NCBI RefSeq assembly: GCF_022664465.1
Contig: NZ_JAKREV010000003.1
Coordinates: 1 to 64,000, forward strand
DNA: 64,000 nt
Reading direction: 5' to 3'
Source of the DNA: Sphingomonas hankookensis
GTDB lineage: Bacteria > Pseudomonadota > Alphaproteobacteria > Sphingomonadales > Sphingomonadaceae
Shown here: positions 42,711-53,935 of the stretch, piece by piece
How the letters are laid out: each line of letters begins with the position of its first letter
Position numbering within the stretch: the stretch's first letter is position 1
Translations under genes and position numbers: made by a program
The notes under the pieces: model-generated
The model's input: only the letters and a program-made list of their open reading frames with translations
Database searches by the model: none
Told to the model about the DNA's origin: nothing

Positions 42711-44267
42711 ATGGCCAGCGCGGGCGTAGCCGCCGCCGCCCCGCCCGAACGCGCCGACCTCGCCGCATGGCTGGCGGTGATCGCCGGCAATCTCGGCGCG
42801 CTGATGGCGACGCTCGACATCTCGATCGTCAATTCGGCGCTGCCGACGATCCAGGGCGAAATCGGCGCCAGCGGGACCGAGGGGACGTGGATCGCCACCG
42901 CCTATCTCGTCGCCGAGATCGTGATCATCCCGATGGCCGGCTGGCTGCAGCGGATGCTGGGGATGCGCACCTTCCTGCTGGTCGCCGCCGGGTTGTTCAC
43001 CGTCTTTTCGGTGATCTGCGGCATCGCCACCACGCTGCCGATGATGATCTTCGGCCGCGTCGGACAGGGGTTTACCGGCGGGGCGATGATCCCGACCGCG
43101 CAGACGATCATCGCGCAGCGCCTGCCGCGCTCGCAACAGCCGATCGGCATCGCCGTGTTCGGCGTGACCGCGATCCTCGGGCCGGTGCTGGGGCCGCTGG
43201 TCGGCGGCTGGCTGACCGAGAATATCAGCTGGCACTATGCCTTCTTCCTCAACATCCCGATCTGCGCGATCCTCATCACGCTGCTCTTGGTCGGGCTGCC
43301 GCATGAAAAGGCGAAGCTGCACCTGTTCCGTCAGGCCGACTGGCTCGGCATCGCCGGCCTCGCGCTGGGTTTGGGCGGGCTGACCGTGTTCCTCGAGGAC
43401 GGGCAGCGCGAACAATGGTTCGATTCCGAACTGATCCGCTGGATGGCGTTCACCAGCGTCATCGGCTTCGTCCTGCTGTTCTGGGGACAGGCGACCGCAC
43501 CGCGGCCGATCATCAAGCTGAAGCTGCTGCTCGACCGCCAGTTCGGATCGGTCGCGCTGATGGGAATCGTGCTCGGCATCGTCCTCTACGGCACCAGCTA
43601 CGCCATCCCGCAATTCCTCGCCGCACTCGCCAACTATAACGCGTTGCAGGCGGGCAAGGTCGTGCTGCTGTCGGGCATCCCCAGCCTGATCATGATGACG
43701 CTGGTCCCGATCCTGCTGAAGCGCATCGACATTCGCATCGCGGTGGCGTCGGGGCTGCTCATCATGGGCACCGCCGCGCTGCTCGACGCGAACCTGACCG
43801 CCTTGTCGTCCGGCCCCGACTTCACCGTGTCGCAGCTGCTGCGCGGCGTGGGGCAGATTCTCGCAATGCTGTTCCTCAGCCAGGCCTGCGTCCGCTCGGT
43901 CCCGCCCGAGGATGCCGGCGACGCGTCGGGGCTGTTCAACGCGTTCCGCAATCTGGGCGGCAGCTTCTCGCTCGCCGGCATCTCGATCCTGCAGGACCAG
44001 CGGATGTATTTCCATTCGCGCCGGATGGAGGAGAGCCTGAACGCGAACAGCGAAGCGGTGCAGAGCTACGTCGCACAGCTCGGCCGCGCGGTCGGCGACC
44101 CGTCGGCCGGCATGCGCCTGCTGTCTGGGCAGATTTCGGCGGAAGCGCTGACCATGACCTACAACGATATCTTCTGGATCATGGGCGTCGGCGCCTTCGC
44201 CGTCCTGCCGCTCGTCTTTTTCCTCCGGCCCCTGCCCAAGGGCGTCGAACCGGCCACGGTGCACTGA
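42711..44267 (+). CDS. emrB: EmrB-type MFS drug exporter (DHA2, 14 TM)
   Basis: The 518-residue protein has about fourteen membrane segments. It has the DHA2 motif GNLGALMATLDISIVNSALP in the first, FGRVGQGFTGGAMIP, and motif C AILGPVLGPLVGGWL in helix five. It should export hydrophobic drugs or toxic lipophilic compounds by proton antiport. The start one base after emrA and the TGATG overlap with the outer-membrane component show a single transcript. Confidence 0.93.
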   Translation: MASAGVAAAAPPERADLAAWLAVIAGNLGALMATLDISIVNSALPTIQGEIGASGTEGTWIATAYLVAEIVIIPMAGWLQRMLGMRTFLLVAAGLFTVFSVICGIATTLPMMIFGRVGQGFTGGAMIPTAQTIIAQRLPRSQQPIGIAVFGVTAILGPVLGPLVGGWLTENISWHYAFFLNIPICAILITLLLVGLPHEKAKLHLFRQADWLGIAGLALGLGGLTVFLEDGQREQWFDSELIRWMAFTSVIGFVLLFWGQATAPRPIIKLKLLLDRQFGSVALMGIVLGIVLYGTSYAIPQFLAALANYNALQAGKVVLLSGIPSLIMMTLVPILLKRIDIRIAVASGLLIMGTAALLDANLTALSSGPDFTVSQLLRGVGQILAMLFLSQACVRSVPPEDAGDASGLFNAFRNLGGSFSLAGISILQDQRMYFHSRRMEESLNANSEAVQSYVAQLGRAVGDPSAGMRLLSGQISAEALTMTYNDIFWIMGVGAFAVLPLVFFLRPLPKGVEPATVH

Positions 44268-45730
44268 TGACCCGAACGCTTTCCCTGTCCGCCCTGCTGC
44301 TGCTCGGCGCCTGCACCGTCGGCCCGAACTATGCCGGCCCGCCCGCCACGGCCACCGATGCGGTGACGCGCGGCAATTTCGTGCGCGCGACCGATCCCGC
44401 CTTTACCCCCGCCCCCGGTCTGGCGCGCTGGTGGGAAGGACTTAACGACCCGCTGCTCACCCGCCTCGTCGACGATGCGCTGGCGCACAGCCCGACCATC
44501 GATCAGGCGCTCGCCCGCGTCCGCGAGGCCCAAGCGCAACTGTCGCAACAGCGCGCCTCGCTGAAACCCAGCGCCAGCGCCAACGCCACGGTGCTCGCCG
44601 CCGAACTGCCGCCGTTCCAGCCCGGCAGCGACGCCACCAGCGTGCAATTCTACAATGTCGGCGCCAATGCCAGCTGGGAACTCGACCTGTTCGGCGGCGG
44701 CCGGCGCCAGATCGAACAGACCCGCGCGACCGGCGACGCACGCATCGCCGACCTTGCCGACGTACAGGTGTCGCTGTCGGCCGGCGTCGCGCAGGCCTAT
44801 GTCGCCTTGCGCGACGTACAGGCCCGCATCGGCTTGAGCGACGCCACCACCCGGTTGCAACAACAACAACTTGCGCTCACCCGCCAGCGCCTCGCCGCCG
44901 GCACCGCGTCGCAGCTGTCGGTCGAACGGCTCCAGACCCAGCTGGAAAATACGCAGGCGCAGGCGATCCCGCTGGCCGCGCAGCGCGACGAATATCTGAA
45001 CCAGCTGGCGGTGCTGACCGGCCGCACCCCCGGCGCGCTCGACGCGACGCTCAGCGCCGTCGTGCCGGTACCGCTGCCCCCGGCGCAGGTCGCGGTCGGC
45101 GATCCCGCCGCACTGATCGCCCGCCGCCCCGACGTCCGCGCCGCCGAACGCCAGCTCGCCGCCGGTACCGCCGCGATCGGCGTGGCAAAGGCGCGCGAAC
45201 TGCCCGGCATCCGTTTCCTCGGGCTGCTTGGCCTCGGCGGCACCTCGCCCGGTTCGGTCTTCGACCTCGGCAACCTGACGGCGCTCGCCGCGCCCTCGCT
45301 AAGCTGGTCGTTCCTCGATTTCGGCAAGAACCGCGCTGCCACCCGCGTCAGCGAGGCGCAGCGCGACCAGGCCGACGCGACCTATCGCAAGACCGTGCTC
45401 GACGCGCTGCAGGACGCCGAAACCGCGCTATCGCGCTTCGGCAACACGCGCGCACAACTGGGCCAGCTGGTGCAGGCGCAGGCGACCGCCGCTCGCGCCA
45501 CCGCGCTCAACCGGCAACGGGTGGCGGCGGGCACCACCACGCTGATCGACCAGCTCGACGTCGAACGCCAACAGCTGTCGGCGACCAGCGCGGTAACGCA
45601 GGCGCGCGCCCAGCTGACCCAGAGCTATATCGCGGTGAACAAGGCGCTGGGCCTTGGCTGGACCGACCCGGTCAGCGTGGACGCAGGCCGTTCAGCAGCA
45701 ACCGCAACGCCACCTCGATCTTCGCGCTGA
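44267..45730 (+). CDS. NodT-family outer-membrane efflux lipoprotein
   Basis: The 487-residue TolC-like channel begins MTRTLSLSALLLLGAC with lipobox Cys, then TVGPNYAGPP, typical of NodT/OprM proteins. Two outer-membrane-factor repeats follow, with long coiled helices (REAQAQLSQQRASLK and SEAQRDQADATYRKTVLDALQ). It completes the EmrAB pump. The C-terminal 20 residues (from about 468) are encoded in bases overlapping the convergent tetR by 59, and look like an extension past the normal family end. Confidence 0.9.
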   Translation: MTRTLSLSALLLLGACTVGPNYAGPPATATDAVTRGNFVRATDPAFTPAPGLARWWEGLNDPLLTRLVDDALAHSPTIDQALARVREAQAQLSQQRASLKPSASANATVLAAELPPFQPGSDATSVQFYNVGANASWELDLFGGGRRQIEQTRATGDARIADLADVQVSLSAGVAQAYVALRDVQARIGLSDATTRLQQQQLALTRQRLAAGTASQLSVERLQTQLENTQAQAIPLAAQRDEYLNQLAVLTGRTPGALDATLSAVVPVPLPPAQVAVGDPAALIARRPDVRAAERQLAAGTAAIGVAKARELPGIRFLGLLGLGGTSPGSVFDLGNLTALAAPSLSWSFLDFGKNRAATRVSEAQRDQADATYRKTVLDALQDAETALSRFGNTRAQLGQLVQAQATAARATALNRQRVAAGTTTLIDQLDVERQQLSATSAVTQARAQLTQSYIAVNKALGLGWTDPVSVDAGRSAATATPPRSSR

Positions 45731-46253
45731 CCTCGGCCTCGTCCATGAACGGCAGCACCACGCTGCCCGCCATGCGCATCGACAGGACGAGGTCGCGGGG
45801 GGTCACCTCGCCGCTCACCTCGCCGCGCGCCTGCGCCGCGGCCAGCACCGGTGCGAACATCGTCTCCATCCGCGTCGCCAACTGCTGGAACGCCGCCCGG
45901 TTGGCATCGTCGAGATGCAGATCGGCGGCGATCCGCGCGAACAGCGACAGCGCACCGGTCCCAGCCCGCACCGTCGTCGCCAGCGTGGCGGCGATCGGTG
46001 CTTGCGGATCGATCATCGCCTCCAGCCGGTCGACCGCGCTGGAAAAGATCGCCAGCGCCAACGCCTCGCGATCCACGAAATTGCGGTATAGCGTCGCCCG
46101 CCCGACCCCGGCGGCGGCGGCGATCGTCTCCAGCGGTACGCCATAGCCCTGTTCGGCGAAACGCGCGGCGGCAGCGGCGATCAATGCCTCACGCCGCCGG
46201 GCGGCATCGCGACGCGGTGCGCGGGTCGGCCGGGGGTCGGCGGGTTCGGTCAT
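45672..46253 (-). CDS. TetR-family transcriptional regulator
   Basis: The 193-residue regulator has an N-terminal helix-turn-helix (about 22-65): ALIAAAAARFAEQGYGVP, then TIAAAAGVGRATLYRNFVDRE, standard for TetR. The C-terminal ligand domain is alpha-helical. It is convergent with the efflux operon, overlapping its end by 59 bases, and probably represses it through the palindrome at 41500-41514. Ligand binding would relieve repression. The regulatory link is inferred from position. Confidence 0.9.
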   Translation of the reverse strand: MTEPADPRPTRAPRRDAARRREALIAAAAARFAEQGYGVPLETIAAAAGVGRATLYRNFVDREALALAIFSSAVDRLEAMIDPQAPIAATLATTVRAGTGALSLFARIAADLHLDDANRAAFQQLATRMETMFAPVLAAAQARGEVSGEVTPRDLVLSMRMAGSVVLPFMDEAEVSAKIEVALRLLLNGLRPR

Positions 46254-46324
46254 CGCCTTGCCCTACCGGGAAAAACGGGCGGCGTCATGGGGGTGGGGCA
46301 ACGTCGTGCTTGCCCCTACCCCGC

Positions 46325-46419
46325 GTCATTCCCGCGAAGGCGGGAATCCATACACGCCGACGGTCCGGCTGGAACCGCGCGGTCGGCGCATATGGACTCC
46401 TGCCTTCGCGTGAGTGACG
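46325..46419. repeat. intergenic paired palindrome, 'GTCATTCCCGCG' family, copy 2
   Basis: GTCATTCCCGCGAAGGCGGG and the mirrored TCCTGCCTTCGCGTGAGTGACG bracket a variable centre. A half copy of another family (GTCGCCCCAGCGCAGGCTGG) follows at 46441. The gap 46254-46530 between tetR and the MATE gene holds no gene. Confidence 0.75.
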
Positions 46420-46530
46420 AAGGAAGATCTTTCCCCATCCGTCGCCCCAGCGCAGGCTGGGCTTCAACCCGTATTCCTCACCACGCCCCCCAACTGGCAT
46501 CCCCACCGCCAACCGACTACACGCCCTCCC

Positions 46531-47922
46531 ATGACCAACGCCGCCGCCCCCGCTGCGCCCGCGACCGCCCGCGCCGAACTGGCCGCGACGCTGCGGCTCG
46601 CCGCGCCGCTGGTCGGCGCGAACCTGTTGCAGATGGCGGTCTATGCGGTCGACGTGGTGTTCGTGGCGCGGCTGGGCGAGGTCGAACTCGCCGCCGCGAC
46701 GTTGGGCGTCTATGTCTACAGCGTCATCCTGTTCGCGCTGTCCGGCTTGGTCGGTGCCGCCGCGCCGATCATCGCTGCCGAACTGGGCCAGCGCCGCCAT
46801 GCGGTGCGCGAGGTTCGCCGATCGTTCCGCATGGCGGCGTGGATCGCGGTGCTGGGCGCCATTCCGTTCATGGCCCTGATGGCGCATGGCCAGAGCCTGT
46901 TGCTGCTCGCCGGACAGGATGCGCGCGTCGCCGCCCGCGCCGACGCCTTCCTCGACATCCTGCTCTGGGCGCTGGTCCCGGCGCTGACCGGCACCGTGAT
47001 GCGCATCACCGCCTCGGCGCTCGGCCGACCCGGCTGGGCGATGGCGATCACCGCCATGGGGCTGGGCGTGTCGGTGTTCGTCAACTGGCTGCTGGTGTTC
47101 GGCAATTTCGGCTTCCCCGCGCTGGGGTTGGAGGGATCGGCGATCGCCAGCCTGTCGACCGCGATCGCGATGATGCTCGCCTATGCCGCGGTGCTGGTCA
47201 TCGACCGGCGGCTGCGGCGCTTCCACCTGTTCGGCAACTGGTGGCGCGGCGAAGGGTCGCGCCTGCGCCAGATCGTCGTGCTGGGCCTGCCGATCGCGGC
47301 GACGATGACCTTCGAAGGAGCATTGTTCTCCGCCGCCGGCTTCCTGATGGGCCGGATCGGCGTGACCGAAGTAGCCGCCCACGCCATAGCGTTGCAGATC
47401 GCCGCCTTCCTGTTCCAGGTGCCGTTCGGCATCGCGCAGGCGGCGACGATCCGCGTCGGCCTGGCGTACGGCGCGCGCGACCGGCTGTGGATCGCGCGCG
47501 CGGGCTGGTCGGCGCTGGCGGTCGGCACCGGCTTCATGGGGTTCACCGCGCTGATCCTGTGGCTGTTCCCGCGCGCGTTCCTGTCGGTCTATGTCGATGT
47601 CGACGCGCCCGCCAATACGGCGATGATCGCGCTGGCGCTGCAATATCTCGCCATCGCCGCGATCTTTCAGCTCGCCGACGGAGCGCAGGCCGTCGCGGCG
47701 GGCGTGCTGCGCGGGGTGCAGGATACGCGCGTGCCGATGGTGATCGCGCTGATCGGCTATTGGGCGGTCGGCTTCACCATTTCAGTGGCGCTGGGCTTCT
47801 GGACCCCGCTCGCCGGCACCGGCGTGTGGATCGGACTTGCGCTCGGACTGCTGGTCGTCGCGTTGCTGCTGGTCGACCGCTGGCGGCGGCGGGAAAAACT
47901 GGGGCTGGTTCGGCCCGTCTGA
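46531..47922 (+). CDS. MATE-family multidrug efflux transporter
   Basis: The 463-residue protein has twelve hydrophobic segments in two halves. It has LRLAAPLVGANLLQMAVYAVDVVFVARLG and ELAAATLGVYVYSVI at the N-terminus, and IVVLGLPIAATMTFEGALF opening the second half, followed by VAAHAIALQIAAFLFQVPFGIAQAAT. These match NorM-like MATE exporters, which expel cationic drugs using Na+ or H+. The start ATG 46531 has no strong ribosome site (only a C-rich leader). It is upstream of groES but not coupled to it. Confidence 0.92.
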   Translation: MTNAAAPAAPATARAELAATLRLAAPLVGANLLQMAVYAVDVVFVARLGEVELAAATLGVYVYSVILFALSGLVGAAAPIIAAELGQRRHAVREVRRSFRMAAWIAVLGAIPFMALMAHGQSLLLLAGQDARVAARADAFLDILLWALVPALTGTVMRITASALGRPGWAMAITAMGLGVSVFVNWLLVFGNFGFPALGLEGSAIASLSTAIAMMLAYAAVLVIDRRLRRFHLFGNWWRGEGSRLRQIVVLGLPIAATMTFEGALFSAAGFLMGRIGVTEVAAHAIALQIAAFLFQVPFGIAQAATIRVGLAYGARDRLWIARAGWSALAVGTGFMGFTALILWLFPRAFLSVYVDVDAPANTAMIALALQYLAIAAIFQLADGAQAVAAGVLRGVQDTRVPMVIALIGYWAVGFTISVALGFWTPLAGTGVWIGLALGLLVVALLLVDRWRRREKLGLVRPV

Positions 47923-47962
47923 TCGCGGCCACGTATTACCCGCAAATTTGTTCCGGCGCTGC

Positions 47963-47991
47963 TTGACGGTCGCCGAACGGCTCCACATATC
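47963..47991 (+). promoter_or_regulatory. groESL promoter, sigma-70 or heat-shock type
   Basis: TTGACG at 47963-47968 and CATATC at 47986-47991 are 17 bases apart. The string CTTGAC with CCACATAT also resembles alphaproteobacterial RpoH promoters. It lies eight bases before the CIRCE element, so HrcA would overlap the start of transcription. Confidence 0.5.
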
Positions 47992-47999
47992 CCGGCTGC

Positions 48000-48024
48000 T
48001 GGCACTCCCGATCGGTGAGTGCCA
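48000..48024 (+). promoter_or_regulatory. CIRCE element (HrcA operator) of groESL
   Basis: TGGCACTC, nine bases, GAGTGCCA forms a perfect inverted repeat, close to the CIRCE consensus TTAGCACTC-N9-GAGTGCTAA. It lies 31 bases before groES. HrcA represses chaperonin genes by binding this site, and heat-induced loss of HrcA activity releases it. hrcA is not in the window. Confidence 0.9.
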
Positions 48025-48055
48025 AGACCGTTCAACATACTAAAGGGAACCGCGC

Positions 48056-48343
48056 ATGAACTTCCGTCCGCTGCACGACCGCGTGCTCGTCCGCCGCGTC
48101 GAGGCCGAGGAAAAGACGCTCGGCGGGATCATCATCCCCGACACCGCCAAGGAAAAGCCGCAGGAAGGCGAAGTCGTCGCCGCCGGCGCCGGTGCCAAGA
48201 ACGACAAGGGCGAAGTTTCGCCGCTCGACGTCAAGGCCGGCGACCGCATCCTGTTCGGCAAGTGGTCGGGCACCGAGGTCAAGGTGAACGGCGAAGACCT
48301 GCTCATCATGAAGGAATCGGACATCCTCGGCATCGTTGGCTGA
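48056..48343 (+). CDS. groES: GroES co-chaperonin
   Basis: The 95-residue protein forms the seven-subunit lid of the GroEL folding chamber. [16 protein letters not shown], the mobile loop [18 protein letters not shown] and [12 protein letters not shown] match the family, and the length is normal. AAAGGGAA lies upstream. It is the first gene of the CIRCE-controlled operon, with groEL 79 bases downstream. Confidence 0.98.
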   Translation: MNFRPLHDRVLVRRVEAEEKTLGGIIIPDTAKEKPQEGEVVAAGAGAKNDKGEVSPLDVKAGDRILFGKWSGTEVKVNGEDLLIMKESDILGIVG

Positions 48344-48401
48344 GCGACCGGTTCTGATCCTGTCACACTTGCGTCGCGAGTGTGAACTTAGTGAACTTTG
48401 A

Positions 48402-50066
<1,665 letters not shown>

Positions 50067-50073
50067 TTTTGGA

Positions 50074-50097
50074 CCGGGGCAGGGAAACCTGCCCCGG
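50074..50097 (+). terminator. GAAA-tetraloop hairpin after groEL
   Basis: CCGGGGCAGG and CCTGCCCCGG form a perfect 10-base-pair stem capped by GAAA, seven bases after the groEL stop. No T run follows, so it more likely protects the mRNA end than stops transcription alone. Confidence 0.6.
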
Positions 50098-50181
50098 ATA
50101 CAAGATCAGAACGGCCGGCGGGTGCCAAGGCACCCGACCGACGGGCACCGGCTTCGCCGGTGCCGGTTCTGCTCAAGGCAG

Positions 50182-50217
50182 AAAAGGCCGGGAAGGGACC
50201 CCCCTTCCCGGCCTTTT
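50182..50217 (+). terminator. strong terminator downstream of groEL
   Basis: AAAAGGCCGGGAAGGG and its perfect complement form a 16-base-pair stem with a four-base loop and end in TTTT. The A run on the other side makes it potentially bidirectional. A smaller GCACCGGC/GCCGGTGC hairpin precedes it at about 50145. Confidence 0.85.
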
Positions 50218-50288
50218 CCCTGTCCGCCCCCTATTGCCGGCGATCGGCGCCGGTAGCATGATCCGCCCCGTCGATCGGTGAGCCCATC

Positions 50289-50738
50289 ATGCTCAAGCAA
50301 TTCGCGCTACTGTCATCGCTCGTCATCGCACTGCCCGCTGCGGCGCAGCTTGCCCCCGGCCTACGCATGCCGCCTGACATCGGCGCGGCCTATGGGCGAC
50401 TGGGCAAGGCGATCATGGCCCGCGACGCCGACGGCGTCCGCGCGGTGTGGGCGGACGACTTCATTGTGAACTCCCCCGACAACCGCGTCCTGCGGCGCGA
50501 AGAAGTCATCGCCGTGATGGCGCAGGACTTCTTGGAATATCGCGATTTCCACAAGCACATCGCCTTCGTCGGCGAAAAGCCGGAAGTGACGGTGGTCATG
50601 GGGTACGACACGATGGTTCCGGTCAAGGGACCGGGTGCCGGAAAACAGGTGATGCGTCCGTTCACCGACATATGGGCCAAACGGCCCGAGGGCTGGCGCC
50701 TGATCGCGCGACAAGCGACCATCGCCGAGGCGCGATAA
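50289..50738 (+). CDS. exported NTF2-like (SnoaL/DUF4440-type) protein
   Basis: The 149-residue product has a signal peptide (MLKQFALLSSLVIALPAAAQ) and an NTF2-like fold. Helices AAYGRLGKAIMARDADGVRAVW are followed by the strand motif DDFIVNSPDNRVLRREEVIAVM and the C-terminal PFTDIWAKRPEGWRLIARQA. Such domains are small pockets used as enzymes or binders, and the ligand is not predictable. Its ribosome site is weak. It is convergent with the DUF2147 gene, five bases apart. Confidence 0.82.
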   Translation: MLKQFALLSSLVIALPAAAQLAPGLRMPPDIGAAYGRLGKAIMARDADGVRAVWADDFIVNSPDNRVLRREEVIAVMAQDFLEYRDFHKHIAFVGEKPEVTVVMGYDTMVPVKGPGAGKQVMRPFTDIWAKRPEGWRLIARQATIAEAR

Positions 50739-50743
50739 CCGCC

Positions 50744-51154
50744 TTACCCCGCCGGCTTCCACACCTGCGTCTGGCAGAAGATCGCGATACACCCCTGCAC
50801 TTTCAGCGACCCGTTCGGCTGGCGCGACACGATCGACTTGTAGGTCTTGCCGTTGCGCGGGTCGTAGATGCGCCCGCGCCAGTCGCTGCCCGCATCGGCG
50901 AAGTTCGACAGGATCGGCATGCCGAGGATCGGCCGCGAGCGCAGCGCCGGATCGCTGTTGTTGACGTCGGTCTTGGGCGCGTTCGGTTCCGATTTCAGGA
51001 TGCGCACCAGCCTGCCGCACACGCGATTGCCGCAGCGACCGACCTCGATCACACCCGCCCCGTCCTCGGTCAGATAGCGCCCGGCAATCGGCGTCGCGGC
51101 CGATGCCGGGACCGCGATCAGCAGCGCGGCGGTTGCGACCATCGGGCGGATCAT
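50744..51154 (-). CDS. DUF2147 family exported protein (paralogue)
   Basis: The 136-residue protein has a signal peptide (about 1-20, VPASAA) and the DUF2147 domain. GRYLTEDGAGVIEVGRCGNRVCGRLVRI, WRGRIYDPRNGKTYKSIV and VQGCIAIFCQTQVWKPAG follow the same order as the protein at 37553. Four cysteines suggest periplasmic disulfides. The ATG overlaps the stop of the upstream NDUFS4-like gene as ATGA, an odd pairing since the products act on different sides of the membrane. Confidence 0.85.
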   Translation of the reverse strand: MIRPMVATAALLIAVPASAATPIAGRYLTEDGAGVIEVGRCGNRVCGRLVRILKSEPNAPKTDVNNSDPALRSRPILGMPILSNFADAGSDWRGRIYDPRNGKTYKSIVSRQPNGSLKVQGCIAIFCQTQVWKPAG

Positions 51155-51432
51155 TTGAAGTTGTCTGCATAGGCTTGCAGCTTCAGCTTGCGCTCGGGCG
51201 CCGGCGCGACGTGGTATTCGATCCCCTCGCGCCGGGCATAGTCCGTCGCGGCGTCGAGCGTCGGGAATTGCAGCTTCACCTGCTCGCGCGTGTCCCCCGA
51301 CCCGGCCCAGCCGGTCAGCGGATCGGCCTGCTTCGCCTCGGTCGGTTCGAACTCCAGCATCCAGGTATGCGTCTTGGCGCGACCCGACTGCATCGCGTTC
51401 TTGGGGATCTGATAGATACGGGCGTTGGGCAT
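51151..51432 (-). CDS. NDUFS4-like NADH dehydrogenase accessory subunit
   Basis: The 93-residue protein resembles the accessory complex I subunit shared by alphaproteobacteria and mitochondria. ARIYQIPKNAMQSGRAKTHTWMLEFEP is followed by DPLTGWAGSGDTREQVKL and YARREGIEYHV. It is expected to sit on the peripheral NADH-oxidising arm and aid its stability. AAGG precedes ATG 51432 by about nine bases. It is far from any nuo operon in this window, which is common for this subunit. Confidence 0.88.
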   Translation of the reverse strand: MPNARIYQIPKNAMQSGRAKTHTWMLEFEPTEAKQADPLTGWAGSGDTREQVKLQFPTLDAATDYARREGIEYHVAPAPERKLKLQAYADNFK

Positions 51433-52698
<1,266 letters not shown>

Positions 52699-52699
52699 G

Positions 52700-52978
52700 A
52701 TGGAGGATACGATCTTTTTCGGTGCTTGCGTCGTGATCGGCGCGGCACCGGGATTGATCGCACTTAGGTTTAGCCGGGCAGGTACGGGACTACTCGTCAC
52801 CGCCATCTGGATGTCGCTGTCAGCGGTCGCGCTGTACGCCATCGGCCTGGGGCCGCACGGCTTTATCCTTCTCGGATTTCTACCGCTTTGGTTCGGCGGC
52901 TTCGTAAGTTTCGCGATAATTTTGTTTCGTTTCAACGCCGAACAGAATGCACGCATCGATAGGATTGAGAGCGAATGA
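52700..52978 (+). CDS. small membrane protein between mdh and sucD
   Basis: The 92-residue product has three hydrophobic segments, [36 protein letters not shown] and [19 protein letters not shown], and a charged C-terminus ([14 protein letters not shown]). It starts one base after the mdh stop and overlaps sucD as ATGA, so it is part of the operon. Codon use is visibly more AT-rich than its neighbours (many TTT, ATT and TTA-like codons). I recognise no family. It might anchor or regulate the enzymes but nothing shows this. Confidence 0.75.
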   Translation: MEDTIFFGACVVIGAAPGLIALRFSRAGTGLLVTAIWMSLSAVALYAIGLGPHGFILLGFLPLWFGGFVSFAIILFRFNAEQNARIDRIESE

Positions 52979-53859
52979 GCATCCTCGTCAACAAGAACAC
53001 CAAGGTCATCACCCAGGGGATGACCGGCGAAACCGGCAGCTTCCATACCAAGGCGGCGCTGGAATACGGCACGCAGATGGTCGGCGGCGTGACGCCGGGC
53101 AAGGGCGGCACCGAGCATCTCGGCCTGCCCGTCTACAACACCGTCGCCGAAGCCAAGTCGAAGACCGGCGCCGATGCCTCAGTCATCTACGTCCCGCCGC
53201 CCTTCGCCGCCGATTCGATCCTCGAGGCGATCGATGCGGAGATTCCGCTGATCGTCGCGATCACCGAAGGCATTCCGGTGCTGGACATGGTCAAGGTCAA
53301 GCGCGCGCTCAGCGGCTCGAAGTCGCGGCTGATCGGCCCGAACTGCCCGGGCGTGCTGACGCCGGGCGAGTGCAAGATCGGCATCATGCCGGGGTCGATC
53401 TTCAAGCAGGGCAGCGTCGGCGTCGTCTCGCGCTCGGGCACGCTGACCTATGAGGCGGTGTTCCAGACCTCGAACGCGGGCCTCGGTCAGACGACCGCGG
53501 TCGGCATCGGTGGCGATCCGGTCAACGGCACCAACTTCATCGACGTGCTCGAACTGTTCCTCGCCGACGACGCTACCCAGTCGATCATCATGATCGGCGA
53601 GATCGGCGGCGATGCGGAAGAACAGGCCGCGCAGTTCCTGATCGACGAGGCGAAGCGCGGTCGCAGCAAGCCGATGGCCGGCTTCATCGCGGGTCGCACT
53701 GCGCCTCCGGGCCGTCGCATGGGCCATGCCGGCGCGATCGTGTCGGGCGGCAAGGGCGACGCGGAAAGCAAGATCGCGGCGATGGAAGCCGCCGGCATCA
53801 AGGTTGCGGCCAGCCCCAGCGAGCTGGGTTCGACGCTGCTGCAAGTGCTGAACGGCTGA
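52975..53859 (+). CDS. sucD: succinate-CoA ligase, alpha subunit
   Basis: SucD binds CoA and carries the phosphohistidine of succinyl-CoA synthetase. The 294-residue sequence has [22 protein letters not shown], the CoA-binding [16 protein letters not shown]-like [11 protein letters not shown], and the phosphorylated His in [14 protein letters not shown]. The length is normal. The beta subunit gene sucC, usually next to sucD, is absent here and must be elsewhere. The ATGA overlap with the small membrane gene ties it to mdh. Confidence 0.95.
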   Translation: MSILVNKNTKVITQGMTGETGSFHTKAALEYGTQMVGGVTPGKGGTEHLGLPVYNTVAEAKSKTGADASVIYVPPPFAADSILEAIDAEIPLIVAITEGIPVLDMVKVKRALSGSKSRLIGPNCPGVLTPGECKIGIMPGSIFKQGSVGVVSRSGTLTYEAVFQTSNAGLGQTTAVGIGGDPVNGTNFIDVLELFLADDATQSIIMIGEIGGDAEEQAAQFLIDEAKRGRSKPMAGFIAGRTAPPGRRMGHAGAIVSGGKGDAESKIAAMEAAGIKVAASPSELGSTLLQVLNG

Positions 53860-53868
53860 AGGTGACTT

Positions 53869-53914
53869 GCCCCGTGCGGGGAACCGCACGGGGCACTGCC
53901 CGGTTCGACCGGGC
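53869..53914 (+). promoter_or_regulatory. tandem hairpins between sucD and sucA
   Basis: GCCCCGTGCGG pairs with CCGCACGGGGC across GGAA (53869-53894), and GCCCGGT pairs with ACCGGGC across TCG (53898-53914). No T run follows. They may stabilise or attenuate the transcript between the two genes and set sucD:sucA ratios. Confidence 0.55.
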
Positions 53915-53935
53915 GCAAGCGGACAGGAAACGACC

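Noticed and set aside
42561..44264. A 567-codon minus-strand frame inside emrB
   Set aside because: It mirrors a well-formed MFS transporter, and the predicted peptide has no hydrophobic or catalytic features.
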